NCBI GenBank assembly: GCA_035649635.1
Contig: DASRJE010000026.1
Coordinates: forward strand, 1-64,000
Length of the DNA stretch: 64,000 nt
Source of the DNA: Gp6-AA40 sp035649635
GTDB taxonomy: Bacteria; Acidobacteriota; Vicinamibacteria; Vicinamibacterales; UBA2999
Direction: 5' to 3'
The notes below the pieces were generated by a model. It was not told where the DNA came from, did no database searches, and saw only the letters and a list, made by a program, of their open reading frames with translations. A program made the translations under genes and the position numbers. Positions 49,517 through 58,089 of the stretch are shown here, piece by piece; the stretch's first letter is position 1; every line of letters begins with the position of its first letter.

Positions 49517-51507
49517 CAGCGATGCGGGCTGGTGGCATTGCCCTCATATGTACCGGTGCCTGGGCCTGGCAGCTCGTCGGCGCGCGGGCCAGTGTAGCGG
49601 GCCACATGCAGTCCGGTATCGTTGTCCACCCAATAGATCAGCCCGTCTTTGAATACCGGATACGTGCGCGCCACGCCTTGAGGCACGGTGAGCGCATGAC
49701 CGACCTCACGTGGCGAGTAGGGATTCGAGATGTCGATCACGCGCAAGCCGTGACCGTACCAGGTCGTGAACACGAGATTCTTGAAGATCGTCGGATTGTG
49801 GTTCTGTTGCGGAATGCGTCTGCGAGGCTGGCCGTTTGGTTCGGTGGTCGCCTGAGTGAGGCATTCTTCGACCTGGTTGTCCGGAATCGCAAACGCGCCC
49901 ACCATGATTGGCACGAGTTCGGATTCAACCGAAACCATGCGCGCGTAGTTGAGTGGACAGCCGCCGTTCTCGTCGCTCAACCAGACGTAGGCAGGACGCC
50001 CCTTTGTGTTGCCTCGTATACGGGCGGGTCGATTCGGGACGAACACGGCGCTGTGCGTTCCTGTTGGCGACGCATTCACTGGTGGATAGACATCGAAGCG
50101 CGACCTTGTCATGAGCACGAGGTAGCGAGCGGCTTTCGCTTCAGATGACGCGTTCGACGCCAGAAATGCTTTCAGACCCGGATCGTTGTTGACCACCATG
50201 TGCAGGCAGTCGTTTGCGATGTCCGGAATCTTCGTCGCGACGAGGATTCCGTTGGCCGAGAGGATTGTCGACCGCTGATTGCAGCCCGCCGAGCCAGCCG
50301 CCAGTTGCCCGTCACGCCCGTGGGCGATCGCCTCCGAATCGAGCACGTAGAATCCGGCCGTCGTCCCTGCCACATACACCCGCTCGCCATCGTCGGTGAC
50401 CGAGACCGAGTGAAGACGATTCTGCTCGCGGTTCTGGAAGTTGCCCGGCTGTCCGAGCCCGTTCTTGGCGTCACTGAAATCCAGGAACCGTCCATCCGAG
50501 AAAAGCCCGGTGGCGTCCGGCCGCTCGTCGATCGGCGGTCCGCCGACTTCTTGCAGTGTGAAGCCAGCCAAAAACTTTGGCCGCATCAGCATCTCGCCCG
50601 TCTCTTCATCGGTCACGGCCATGACAAGGAGGTCGGGGACCTTGAGACCCGGGCTCGATGGATCGGGTACGCCGCCGGTCCAGTTCGTCATGTAGACGAG
50701 GACGCGGTTTGCGTTCGCCGGGTCATGCCAGAGGAAGAACTCGTGCGACTGGGAATAGAAGTCAACGACCTCGCTTTTTGCGGTCGGCAGGCACGTGTCC
50801 ATGTCGATCCGATACGTCTCCATGCGCCCGAGCGTGTTAGTGCCGGCGTTGCGCACGAGGATGTAGCGGTCTTCACCCCGGGAGGTCTTGTAGATCAGCG
50901 ATCGAAGCTCGCGGTCATCGAAGCCTTCGTTGCCTTCCGCCATCGCGGGAATTTCTCCGACGACGACCGGCGGTTGCTTTGCGGGGTCAGACTGGATCTT
51001 CAGGATGTTGATGGCGTGCCTGACACCGGCGCCATTGGCATGTCCGACGAATATGCAGCTGCCGGCGACGCCGAGTCCGCGGCCGTCGCCCGCGCCATCG
51101 AGATCGCCGCCGCGCCACGCGCCTGTAGCGGGATCGCGCTCGGAGGGGATGAGCGGAACCCAGTGAATGTGCTCGAGATTGCGAAACAGGAAGAGCCGCT
51201 TCTCGAGCTCGAAGGCCCCGGCCTTTGCGTCGGCTTCAGACGAATGCGGATCGATCTGTCCCTGCCGATTCACGCGCACGGACGGCATCTGCGCCATCGG
51301 CGTATCGAAGGTACTCGGCTGGCAGCCTGCCGGATCCTTGGAGTGATCGACGCACTGTTGATCGGCCGCGAGCACGGTCCGGCTGACCACCTCCGCCAAG
51401 GCTACGGCGGTCCACCGGAGCGTTTCGCGAAGGTGGAGTCCGGACGCTACGTACCATCCCGTGAACAAGGCCAGGCAGAAGGCAAACCCGACTGAAAGAC
51501 GCTTCAT
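49516..51507 (-). CDS. Large exported beta-propeller-like protein (LVIVD-type repeats)
   Basis: The 663-residue product has an N-terminal signal (LSVGFAFCLALFTGWYVASG) and a long periplasmic part with propeller-like strands, the clearest being FTTWYGHGLRVIDISNPYSPREVGHAL, which matches the LVIVD repeat found in surface proteins. Scattered His, Cys and Asp residues occur but no heme motif. The segment RWTAVALAEVV after the signal is encoded by a CGAAGGCTACGG-type palindrome (51388-51417). ATG 51507 was chosen because TATACT lies 7 nt upstream; the ORF extends into a heptad tract up to 51576. Confidence 0.72.
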   Translation of the reverse strand: MKRLSVGFAFCLALFTGWYVASGLHLRETLRWTAVALAEVVSRTVLAADQQCVDHSKDPAGCQPSTFDTPMAQMPSVRVNRQGQIDPHSSEADAKAGAFELEKRLFLFRNLEHIHWVPLIPSERDPATGAWRGGDLDGAGDGRGLGVAGSCIFVGHANGAGVRHAINILKIQSDPAKQPPVVVGEIPAMAEGNEGFDDRELRSLIYKTSRGEDRYILVRNAGTNTLGRMETYRIDMDTCLPTAKSEVVDFYSQSHEFFLWHDPANANRVLVYMTNWTGGVPDPSSPGLKVPDLLVMAVTDEETGEMLMRPKFLAGFTLQEVGGPPIDERPDATGLFSDGRFLDFSDAKNGLGQPGNFQNREQNRLHSVSVTDDGERVYVAGTTAGFYVLDSEAIAHGRDGQLAAGSAGCNQRSTILSANGILVATKIPDIANDCLHMVVNNDPGLKAFLASNASSEAKAARYLVLMTRSRFDVYPPVNASPTGTHSAVFVPNRPARIRGNTKGRPAYVWLSDENGGCPLNYARMVSVESELVPIMVGAFAIPDNQVEECLTQATTEPNGQPRRRIPQQNHNPTIFKNLVFTTWYGHGLRVIDISNPYSPREVGHALTVPQGVARTYPVFKDGLIYWVDNDTGLHVARYTGPRADELPGPGTGTYEGNATSPHR
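51388..51417. repeat. CCGCCAAGGCTACGGCGG palindrome inside a CDS
   Basis: CCGCC and GGCGG arms flank AAGGCTAC, with outer CCACC/GGTCCACC sequence. The same core occurs in the intergenic element at 27949-28037. Confidence 0.65.
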
Positions 51508-51514
51508 GCGCGCC

Positions 51515-51520
51515 AGTATA
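51515..51520 (-). promoter_or_regulatory. -10 hexamer TATACT for a leaderless transcript
   Basis: TATACT ends 7 nt before ATG 51507 on the minus strand. Its upstream flank, where a -35 box would be, consists of the CGGGACT heptad tract. Confidence 0.45.
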
Positions 51521-51555
51521 CGGGACTCGGGACTCGGGGCTCGGGATTCGGGGCG
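51521..51555. repeat. CGGGACT heptad tandem repeat, single arm
   Basis: Five units in 7-nt phase lie between two minus-strand genes, directly upstream of the 51507 gene promoter. Confidence 0.88.
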
Positions 51556-51572
51556 GGTTGTCAGGACCGCCG

Positions 51573-52598
51573 TCACCCGCGCACGAATGACAAGAAACGC
51601 CGTGGGTTGTCGATGGTGATCTTGCGAAGCATCTCGTCCGTGACACCTGCCTTGCGCAGCTTCGGGGCGAACACGGTCAAGGTGACCGCATAGCCCGGGC
51701 GAGCATCGCTGCGGGCGGTGAAGTTGTAGTCGGAGGAGAGGAGCAGGCGATCGACGTAGCCAGCCTCCAGGAACGCGAGGATCATCGTCACTTTCTTTTC
51801 GTCGGGAACCAACCCGCCGGTGACCCGGTCGAATCCAACGAACGCGCCGCGTTTGGCGATTTGCTTGATCACGTCAGCGGTCGGGTCGTCCAGGCAGCAA
51901 CTGTGACCGATCGCCACGCGTTCAGGACGAACGCCGACCGACTCGAACGCGTCGAGCTGCCTGAGCCCGGCGTCCCTGGGCACATTGGGTCCGGTGCCGT
52001 ACGCATTGTGCGTAAAGATTGGAAGGCGCGTGCGGAGATGGGCTCGTCCCACCGCGCGAAACACCTTGCGCTCGGCCGCGCTCATCGCCGCATTGGGCGT
52101 CTCTCCGATTTCACCGAATGCGCCGTACCTGCTGGCGTCCGCGTCGCGCACCAAATCGTCGGCGATCTGATCTTCAGATTTCGTTGCGACGTCCTGTGGG
52201 TACGTGCGCTCCATGTATAGTCCGCCGCACGCCACGATGTGGATGCTCGTGCGCGAGGCAATCTGCTTCAGAAGATCGTTATCACGCCCGACGTCGGTCG
52301 TCCCGGCGTCGACGATGCATCCGACGCCTTCTTTCGCGGCGACATCGAGCTGTTCGAGGACGGGAGCCGGATCTTTCGCCGGGCCTGATCTGTTCGATTG
52401 CGGAGCGACTCGCGCCCACTCGAACGACAGATGTTCGTGAAAGAGCGTCGCCTGCACGATCGCGTCGGGTGAGATGTCTTTCAGTAGCGTCCGGATCGTG
52501 GCCCCCTTGGGAAACGTCAAGGAGGCGCCTGGCGCGCTGGTCTGCAGAGGCGCGACCGCGGAGTACGCGAGCAAGCGGAGTACGTCCCGTCGATCCAT
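51573..52598 (-). CDS. Phosphotriesterase-family amidohydrolase
   Basis: The 341-residue TIM-barrel hydrolase has a Tat-like N-terminus (MDRRDVLRLLAYSAVAPLQ) and the family metal ligands in order: HEH in TLFHEHLSFEW, the bridging position in AFGEIGETPNAA, TH in PIFTHNAYG, GH in VAIGHSCCLDD, and SD in LLLSSDYNFTA. The bridging residue is Glu rather than carboxylated Lys, as in the PHP subgroup rather than organophosphate-degrading enzymes. It is probably a lactonase or other ester hydrolase of unknown substrate. TATAAT lies 8 nt before ATG 52598. Confidence 0.88.
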   Translation of the reverse strand: MDRRDVLRLLAYSAVAPLQTSAPGASLTFPKGATIRTLLKDISPDAIVQATLFHEHLSFEWARVAPQSNRSGPAKDPAPVLEQLDVAAKEGVGCIVDAGTTDVGRDNDLLKQIASRTSIHIVACGGLYMERTYPQDVATKSEDQIADDLVRDADASRYGAFGEIGETPNAAMSAAERKVFRAVGRAHLRTRLPIFTHNAYGTGPNVPRDAGLRQLDAFESVGVRPERVAIGHSCCLDDPTADVIKQIAKRGAFVGFDRVTGGLVPDEKKVTMILAFLEAGYVDRLLLSSDYNFTARSDARPGYAVTLTVFAPKLRKAGVTDEMLRKITIDNPRRFLSFVRG

Positions 52599-52606
52599 GG
52601 GTGGGG

Positions 52607-52612
52607 ATTATA
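52607..52612 (-). promoter_or_regulatory. -10 hexamer TATAAT for a leaderless transcript
   Basis: A consensus TATAAT on the minus strand ends 8 nt before ATG 52598, placing the predicted transcript start at or within 1-2 nt of the start codon. Confidence 0.5.
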
Positions 52613-52677
52613 GAGCGTCGGGTCCGGAGAACAGCACCCGGCCTACGGCGCGCGAGAGACACGTACGTTCCTAGCCG

Positions 52678-54789
52678 CTAGAACGACGGGCGCCGAATTC
52701 CCAGCCGGCGCATCTTTGACTGCAGCGTAGTTCGCCTCAGCCCGAGTCGCACGGCGGCGCCAGAGACGACGCCATTGGATTCGCGCAACGCGCGAAGGAT
52801 GGCCTGTCGTTCCGCATCTTGAAAGGTCGTCACCGGCGGTGAGCCAGTCGCCTCGTCGTTGGCTGCTGGCTCATCGTCCTCCCTCGGCTGAACATCCGGC
52901 CTCGGCTGAACATCCGGCTTGGGGCGAACATCCTGCAGTGGCAGCACGAGGTTCGGCCCCGGCGAGAGGATGACGGCGCGTTCGATGACGTTCTGCAGTT
53001 CCCTGATATTGCCCGGCCAGGTCCATCGCTTGAGGGCGTCCATAACCGAGTCGGAAATGGTCAGCAACGGACGGCCCATGCGCCGGGAGCACTGTTGAGC
53101 GAAGTGTTCGGCGAGCGCGGGAATGTCTTCGACCCGCTCGCGCAGCGCCGGGACCAGAATTGGGAACACATTGAGCCGATAGAAGAGATCGCTTCTGAAC
53201 GATCCCTCGTTGACCATCTCGGAGAGATTGCGATTGGTTGCCGCGACCAGCCGCACGTCCACGCGCTGGGTGCGCGTACTTCCGAGGCGCTCGAACTCGC
53301 GTTCCTGCAGGACGCGCAGCAGCTTCGGCTGCATTTCCGCGGGGATATCGCCCACCTCGTCGAGGAACATCGTGCCGCGATGCGCCAGCTCGAGCCTCCC
53401 GGCGCGGCTCATCGTGGCGCCTGTGAACGCACCCTTCTCGTGGCCGAACAGCTCGCTCTCGAACAGGCTCGCGGGCAGGGCAGCGGCGCTCATGCGGACG
53501 AACGACCGATCGCGCCGAGGGCTATGGCTATGAACGGCGCGCGCGATCAGCTCCTTTCCGGTCCCGGTCTCGCCAAGGAGCAACACCGTGCTATCGGTCG
53601 ACGCTACCGTCTTCACGGCGTTCAGCACTTTCCGCAGGGCGCGGCTCGAGCCGACAATCTCTCGAAACTCGTGGTGCAGCTCGCGCTCGAGGTAATCCTT
53701 CTCGTCGATCAACTTCGCGTTGACGTGCGCGATCTGCTCGTACGCGCGTGCGTTCTCGAGCGCGATCGCGATTTGCGTGGACGTGTGGCCCAGCAACGTG
53801 ATGTCTTGCGGCGAGAAGGCGTCCAGCGCAGTGCTGGCAACGTTCAACGTGCCCAGCTTGCGTTTGCGTGTCACCAGCGGGACACAACAAACAGTTTCGA
53901 GGCCGGCAGTCTTCATCAGGGGAGCGCTGTCCAGCCCAAGCGCCTCCAACTCCGATCTGTGGAACAGGCAGGCCGTTCCCTTCTGAAACGCGATGCCAGC
54001 GGCCGACCGCTCCAGAGGGATCGCTACGTCGGATGCGACGAGCCCGCGCGTGTCATCGTAGGCCCAGTGAAACTGCAGCAGTCCGGTGTCTTCGTCGTAG
54101 AGCGCGACGCTGACATGGTCGTGCTTGACCACTCGTTGGACCGCGCCGGCGATGGCTTTCACCAGTTCCGGGTAATCCAGATGTGAGACGAGCAGGTTGT
54201 TGACCTCGAGCAGGAATCGCAGGTTGTCGCGTTCTTCCTGAACCTCGCGCTGATAACGTTGCGCATGATCCCAGTTGATCCCGTTGTCCACGGCAATGGC
54301 CACTGTTGCCGCCACCTGCTCCATGAAAGCAACGACGTCATCCGTATACACGTCGCTCAATCGGCTGCCGAAGCTGAGGACGCCAATCCGCCGGTGAGCC
54401 GTGGTCAGCGGCAGCCAACTGGTGGACTTCCCTCCGCGATCGCGAATGAGGGCAAGCACCGGATGCAACTGGCCCGCCTCCGGGATGGGAATGACCGCGG
54501 CCTTCTGGGTGTGCCACACCGTCGCGGCGGGGCCAGGCTCGTTGAGCGGCATCGAAACGAACGGAAGGCCGGACTGGTTCGGCTCCAGCAGGACCAGACG
54601 CATCTCGTCGGTCGGGCCGTCGTGTAGCAACAGGGCCAGGTAGTCGAAAGGGACGACGGTGTGAAGGTTGTCGGCCAGCACCTCGAACAGCTCTCCCATC
54701 GTGCGATGGGCCGCAAGCGTCTTCGAGATACGAAGCAGCGCGTCGTAGCGCGACAGGTGTGTAACCGCGATGGTAGCGGTATCTTCCAT
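52678..54789 (-). CDS. Sigma-54-dependent regulator with two GAF domains
   Basis: The 703-residue protein has an FhlA-like layout: GAF domains at about residues 25-175 and 205-350, a linker helix, and the AAA+ domain (LLLGETGTGKELIARAVHSHS, ELFGHEKGAFTGATMSRAG, GTMFLDEVGDIPAE, WTWPGNIRELQNVIERAVIL). A linker with the repeat DVRPKP-DVQPRP-DVQPRE follows, then a Fis-type HTH (GAAVRLGLRRTTLQSKMRRLGI). The second GAF contains two adjacent Cys (ETVCCVPL), but the ligand is unknown. It diverges from the ECF41 sigma gene. Confidence 0.94.
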   Translation of the reverse strand: MEDTATIAVTHLSRYDALLRISKTLAAHRTMGELFEVLADNLHTVVPFDYLALLLHDGPTDEMRLVLLEPNQSGLPFVSMPLNEPGPAATVWHTQKAAVIPIPEAGQLHPVLALIRDRGGKSTSWLPLTTAHRRIGVLSFGSRLSDVYTDDVVAFMEQVAATVAIAVDNGINWDHAQRYQREVQEERDNLRFLLEVNNLLVSHLDYPELVKAIAGAVQRVVKHDHVSVALYDEDTGLLQFHWAYDDTRGLVASDVAIPLERSAAGIAFQKGTACLFHRSELEALGLDSAPLMKTAGLETVCCVPLVTRKRKLGTLNVASTALDAFSPQDITLLGHTSTQIAIALENARAYEQIAHVNAKLIDEKDYLERELHHEFREIVGSSRALRKVLNAVKTVASTDSTVLLLGETGTGKELIARAVHSHSPRRDRSFVRMSAAALPASLFESELFGHEKGAFTGATMSRAGRLELAHRGTMFLDEVGDIPAEMQPKLLRVLQEREFERLGSTRTQRVDVRLVAATNRNLSEMVNEGSFRSDLFYRLNVFPILVPALRERVEDIPALAEHFAQQCSRRMGRPLLTISDSVMDALKRWTWPGNIRELQNVIERAVILSPGPNLVLPLQDVRPKPDVQPRPDVQPREDDEPAANDEATGSPPVTTFQDAERQAILRALRESNGVVSGAAVRLGLRRTTLQSKMRRLGIRRPSF

Positions 54790-54967
54790 TGAGGTCTCGC
54801 TCGATTCCGCGAACTATCGTGGGCACCTGAGGCGATTGCCTCAAGAATCCGTCAGATTCGTCTGTGTCCGGGATGTGTAAGGCACAGGCCGTGCCATACC
54901 TCGACGGGATTCAGACGGGCTGGATGATGGGCCGTTGCGTCGTACTGTTGATCGCGACGGCCAGGCC

Positions 54968-54994
54968 TGTCACACCGATGGCAGGCCGCCCGTC
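54968..54994 (+). promoter_or_regulatory. ECF41-type promoter upstream of the sigma gene
   Basis: TGTCACA, exactly 16 nt, then CGTC. This matches the promoter form recalled for ECF41 sigma factors and places the transcript start just upstream of the GGAGAG ribosome-binding site, so the sigma gene is probably autoregulated. Confidence 0.75.
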
Positions 54995-55016
54995 TTCCCA
55001 ATTGGAGAGTGCTTGC

Positions 55017-55892
55017 GTGAGTCAGACAGGAATCTCGACCACAACTTTCGAAACGCTGCGTGGACGCCTCTTCGGTCTCGCGTACCGCATGCTCAGTTCG
55101 CGGGCCGATGCCGAGGACATCGTCCAGGAGGCCTATCTTCGCTGGCATGAGGTCGACCAATCCCGTGTCGAAAACCCCGAAGCATGGCTCGTGACGACCA
55201 CCAGCCGGCTGGCGATCGATCGGCTGCGGCGGCTCAAGACCGAGCGGGAGGCCTATTTCGGGCAATGGTTGCCCGAACCGATCGTGACGCATGCGCCGCC
55301 CGATCGCCATCTCGATCTCGCCGACGACTTATCGATTGCATTCCTGACACTGCTCGAGCGGCTCGCGCCCGAGGAACGGGCCGCGTTTCTCCTGCACGAG
55401 GTGTTCGACGTCGGGTACGCGGAGATTGCCTCAGTGATCGAAAAAAGCGAGGCCGCCTGCCGCCAGGTCGTCCACCGTGCGCGCGAGCGGGTGCGTGGCG
55501 ATCGGAAGCGATTCGAGGTCCCGGACGCCGCGAAGAAAGCCCTGCTGCACCGCTTCATGGCGGCCACCGAGGCGCGTGACGAGCAGGCGGTGCTCGCGCT
55601 CTTTGCGCCCGATGCCATGTGGACCGCTGACGGCGGCGGTAAAACGGCTGCTTCGCCTCGCCCGATCGTGGGTGCGGACCGTATCGCGAAGCTCGTCATC
55701 GGTCTGCGGGAAAAGTTCTGGGCCCCGGGTCGCACGATGGAGATCGCGACGATCAATGGCGAGACGGGACTGTGCATCCGCGACGGCGATCGTCTGACGG
55801 CTACGCTTTCGATCCTCACCGATGGGGAATACATCCAGGCTGTCTATGCCGTCGTCAATCCAGAGAAGCTGGCGAGCGGCCGGTCACATTGA
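55017..55892 (+). CDS. ECF41-group RNA polymerase sigma factor with SnoaL-like C-terminal domain
   Basis: The 291-residue protein has sigma-2 (TFETLRGRLFGLAYRMLSSRADAEDIVQEAYLRWHEVD), the ECF41 linker motif WLPEP, sigma-4 (LLERLAPEERAAFLLHEVFDVGYAEIASVIEKSEAACRQVVHRARERVR), then a SnoaL-like domain of about 110 residues with DGGGK and a terminal NPEKL. These are the conserved ECF41 signatures; the fused domain both activates and restrains the sigma factor, replacing an anti-sigma protein. GTG 55017 was chosen because GGAGAG lies 8 nt upstream and the TGTCACA promoter precedes it; the ORF opens at 54864. Confidence 0.94.
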   Translation: MSQTGISTTTFETLRGRLFGLAYRMLSSRADAEDIVQEAYLRWHEVDQSRVENPEAWLVTTTSRLAIDRLRRLKTEREAYFGQWLPEPIVTHAPPDRHLDLADDLSIAFLTLLERLAPEERAAFLLHEVFDVGYAEIASVIEKSEAACRQVVHRARERVRGDRKRFEVPDAAKKALLHRFMAATEARDEQAVLALFAPDAMWTADGGGKTAASPRPIVGADRIAKLVIGLREKFWAPGRTMEIATINGETGLCIRDGDRLTATLSILTDGEYIQAVYAVVNPEKLASGRSH

Positions 55893-55908
55893 CAAACGCT
55901 GGTTCGTC
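55882..55908 (+). promoter_or_regulatory. ECF41-type promoter upstream of the CMD gene
   Basis: GGTCACA, 16 nt, CGTC: one mismatch from the element at 54968 with identical spacing. It overlaps the last codons of the sigma gene and lies 28 nt before ATG 55937. Confidence 0.72.
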
Positions 55909-55936
55909 TCGAGTGTAGAAGAAGAGGAGAGCGAAC

Positions 55937-56407
55937 ATGAACCCAAGGCTCGATATCAGCAAACACCTCTCGTCCGCGCCAGTCCGTGCGTTGTTCAATC
56001 TCTCAGCCGAAACGCAGAAGCGGATTGACCCCGCGCTTTTCCATCTCATCGAGATTCGCGCGTCCCAGATCAACGGCTGCGCCTATTGCATCGACATGCA
56101 CACCAAGGATGCGCGGGCCGCGGGAGAAACAGAGCAGCGTATCTATGCCCTCGATGCCTGGCGTGAGACGCCGTTTTTCACCGAGCGCGAGCGCGCCGCA
56201 TTGGAATGGACCGAGGCCGTCACGAGAGTCGCCGATACGCACGTGCCCGACGAGATATACGAGAGTGTCTCGAAGCACTTCAACGAAGAAGAACTGGTAG
56301 CGCTGACCTTCGCCGTGGTCGTCATCAATAGCTGGAACCGCCTGTCGATTTCGTTCCGCCCGGAGGTAGGGAGTTATCAGCCGAAGGCGGTGGCGGTGCA
56401 CGCGTAA
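55937..56407 (+). CDS. Carboxymuconolactone decarboxylase/AhpD-family protein (ECF41 partner)
   Basis: The 156-residue helical protein has the CMD/AhpD signature IEIRASQINGCAYCIDMHTKDARAAGE with the CxxC...H proton-relay or redox site, and ALTFAVVVINSWNRLSISF at the C-terminus. ECF41 sigma genes commonly neighbour carboxymuconolactone decarboxylase, oxidoreductase or epimerase (COE) genes, which is the arrangement here. GAGGAGAG precedes the ATG. Likely an alkylhydroperoxidase-like activity in a stress response, not lactone decarboxylation. Confidence 0.93.
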   Translation: MNPRLDISKHLSSAPVRALFNLSAETQKRIDPALFHLIEIRASQINGCAYCIDMHTKDARAAGETEQRIYALDAWRETPFFTERERAALEWTEAVTRVADTHVPDEIYESVSKHFNEEELVALTFAVVVINSWNRLSISFRPEVGSYQPKAVAVHA

Positions 56408-56419
56408 GCGAGAGCGCGC

Positions 56420-56947
56420 TTAGCGTTTTACGCTGTCGCGTACGAGTTGGAGCGCGGTGATTGCATCGCCCCAGCCGACGATGCGCACGTCCTTGCCTTC
56501 CAGGGCGGTCGCCGCAATCGTAAATGTCTCGATTTCCTGCCGAACACGTCCGGGCAGCGCCAAGGCGTCCGTCAGGCTCTGTTCGCGGCGTGCCTCGATC
56601 GGAATCGACAGGACGCGATCGTTGCGAATGCGCTCGGAGGGGTCGTCTTTCCGGCGATTCTGTTCGACCTGCAGAACGCCAATCGCGCGGCACGGTACAA
56701 CGACGCCGGGAAACGACGGGACGTCCCACATCAACAAGGCATCCAGCGGATCGCCGTCGCTGGCCTCTGTAGACGGCACGAATCCCCAGTCAAACGGGAA
56801 CGTCACGCCGGCGGGCAGAGGCCGCGAGACGGACATCGCTTCCCATCGCGGCTCGTACTTCAGTTTGAGCGTTGAGCCGCGTGGCGCCTCGACGATCACG
56901 TGAAAGGTGTCATCGCTTGCAAAGGTTGGGATGGCAGCGAGATTCAT
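56420..56947 (-). CDS. ppa: Inorganic pyrophosphatase (type I)
   Basis: The 175-residue enzyme contains the family I core: KLKYEPRWEAMSVSRPLPAGVTFPFDWGFVPST and the metal-binding DGDPLDALLM motif. The remainder is less conserved than in housekeeping Ppa, and the N-terminal part VIVEAPRGSTLKLKYE replaces the usual EIPKGSRNKYE, so this may be a divergent paralogue. It hydrolyses pyrophosphate in the cytoplasm. The gene is convergent with the CMD gene, 12 bp apart. Confidence 0.87.
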   Translation of the reverse strand: MNLAAIPTFASDDTFHVIVEAPRGSTLKLKYEPRWEAMSVSRPLPAGVTFPFDWGFVPSTEASDGDPLDALLMWDVPSFPGVVVPCRAIGVLQVEQNRRKDDPSERIRNDRVLSIPIEARREQSLTDALALPGRVRQEIETFTIAATALEGKDVRIVGWGDAITALQLVRDSVKR

Positions 56948-56978
56948 TCCCCCACGATAGATCCATTCGCGCGACGAC

Positions 56979-57476
56979 TCACTTCAAAGCGCCGGCGAGC
57001 AGGTTGCCGACGTTTGCGCCGCCCGACTTCGTCACGAACGACACCAGAACCGGTACGGCCTTGCTGACCATATCGGGACTAAGCCCGAGTTTCGAGAACG
57101 CGGCTGCGGCGTTGGCGAGGCCGCCAGCGGATCCGCCGAGCTGAGAGGCTGCCCCGAGCGCTCCGCCGACGCCACCGCCTCCACCACCTGTCGGCGCCGC
57201 GTTGAGGAGCGAATCCATCCCGGGCACTGCCTTCGCAACCTGTGAGAACTGGTCGGCATTGAGACGCGATTTCGCGACCCCGAAAAGCGCGCCGGCCGCG
57301 CCCGCCGACTGTTCCGGCGTGGCGTTCATCTCCTTCGAGAGCGCGCCCACGAGCCCGGGGCTTGCCTTGGCCGCCGTGGCCGCTGCCGTCTGAGCTTCCG
57401 TCTGAGCGTATCCACTGGCTGCGGACACGACGATGAGCAAGACACCCGCGAGTGCGAGACAACTGTAACGTGCCAT
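56979..57476 (-). CDS. DUF2780 (VcgC/VcgE-like) exported protein
   Basis: The 165-residue product has a signal peptide (LALAGVLLIVVSAASGYAQ), two similar helical segments (SPGLVGALSKEMNATPEQSAGAAGALFGVAK and AAAFSKLGLSPDMVSKAVPVLVSFV), and a Gly-rich middle with GGGGGGVGGALG. This is the DUF2780 arrangement. Function is unknown. AAGGAGG 5 nt upstream fixes ATG 57476; the ORF opens at 57509. Confidence 0.83.
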   Translation of the reverse strand: MARYSCLALAGVLLIVVSAASGYAQTEAQTAAATAAKASPGLVGALSKEMNATPEQSAGAAGALFGVAKSRLNADQFSQVAKAVPGMDSLLNAAPTGGGGGGVGGALGAASQLGGSAGGLANAAAAFSKLGLSPDMVSKAVPVLVSFVTKSGGANVGNLLAGALK

Positions 57477-57632
57477 GGTGGCCTCCTTGCCGGAGTGGAA
57501 TGCTGGCAAGTTCGGATCCGTGCCGTCGCCACCGGGCCCCGTTGGATCACCAGCAGTTACAGGGGTCAGGACTCGCGTTCCAGAGCAATGACCTCACGCG
57601 CGGTGCAGGCTTCCGCGATATGTCGTGGCCCG

Positions 57633-57749
57633 CACGAAGGACACGAAGATCGCGAAGGGCGCGAACAATACGTGGTCGGGGACCTCCGCCGATGATGAGT
57701 CACGAAGATCAAGAAGAACCGAACTTCGTGTTCTTCGAGATCTTCGTGA
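57633..57749. repeat. CACGAAGAT degenerate 9-nt repeat with inverted arms
   Basis: CACGAAGGA, CACGAAGAT, CGCGAAGGG, CGCGAACAA (57633-57668) are in 9-nt phase. A long imperfect hairpin follows (57701-57719 with 57731-57749) built of the same unit on both strands. It lies just downstream of the receptor relic. Confidence 0.8.
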
Positions 57750-57758
57750 GCTTCGTGG

Positions 57759-58089
57759 CTAGAAGTTGATCGTCAGATTGAATCGCGCAAAACGCCCGAC
57801 GCCGTGCCAGTGCGTCGTAACATCGCCGTAGTCACTCGCGAATGTGTAGTAGTTGTCGGTTGCGCCAAGTGGCGAACGCGAGTTCCGGGTGACGAAGGTC
57901 ACGGGATAGCCGCCGCCGTTTGGCAGGTTGGGGTTGTTGGGCGCCGTGATCGTGGCGAGGTCGAAATCCTGCGGCCCGATTGCACGGTTGTCGGTGAAGA
58001 AGTGATTGGTGCCGAACACGCGTCGGTTGTAGCCGACATCGACTGACACGCGCGGCAGCAGTTCGTGCTGAACAAGGGCAACAGGCCTT
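57759..58089 (-). pseudogene. Relic of a large outer-membrane receptor (TonB-receptor-like C-terminal fragment)
   Basis: About 110 residues resemble barrel strands of acidobacterial TonB-dependent receptors: HELLPRVSVDVGYNRRVFG, FTDNRAIGPQDFDLATITAP, GGGYPVTFV, NYYTFASDYGDVTTHWHGV, then abruptly FARFNLTINF, a proper barrel terminus. The strand series between HWHGV and the terminal strand is too short, so an internal deletion is likely. The N-terminal side runs straight into an AACTCCC heptad tract that has no receptor sequence beyond it. It probably is not functional. Confidence 0.75.

Noticed and set aside
51508..51576. Extension of the LVIVD-type gene start to 51576
   Set aside because: It would be encoded by the CGGGACT tract and would place the signal peptide too far from the N-terminus. 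TATACT directly before ATG 51507 supports the shorter form.
54864..55016. Start of the ECF sigma gene at 54864
   Set aside because: That extension contains the TGTCACA-N16-CGTC promoter and no sigma-2 sequence. GGAGAG lies 8 nt before GTG 55017.
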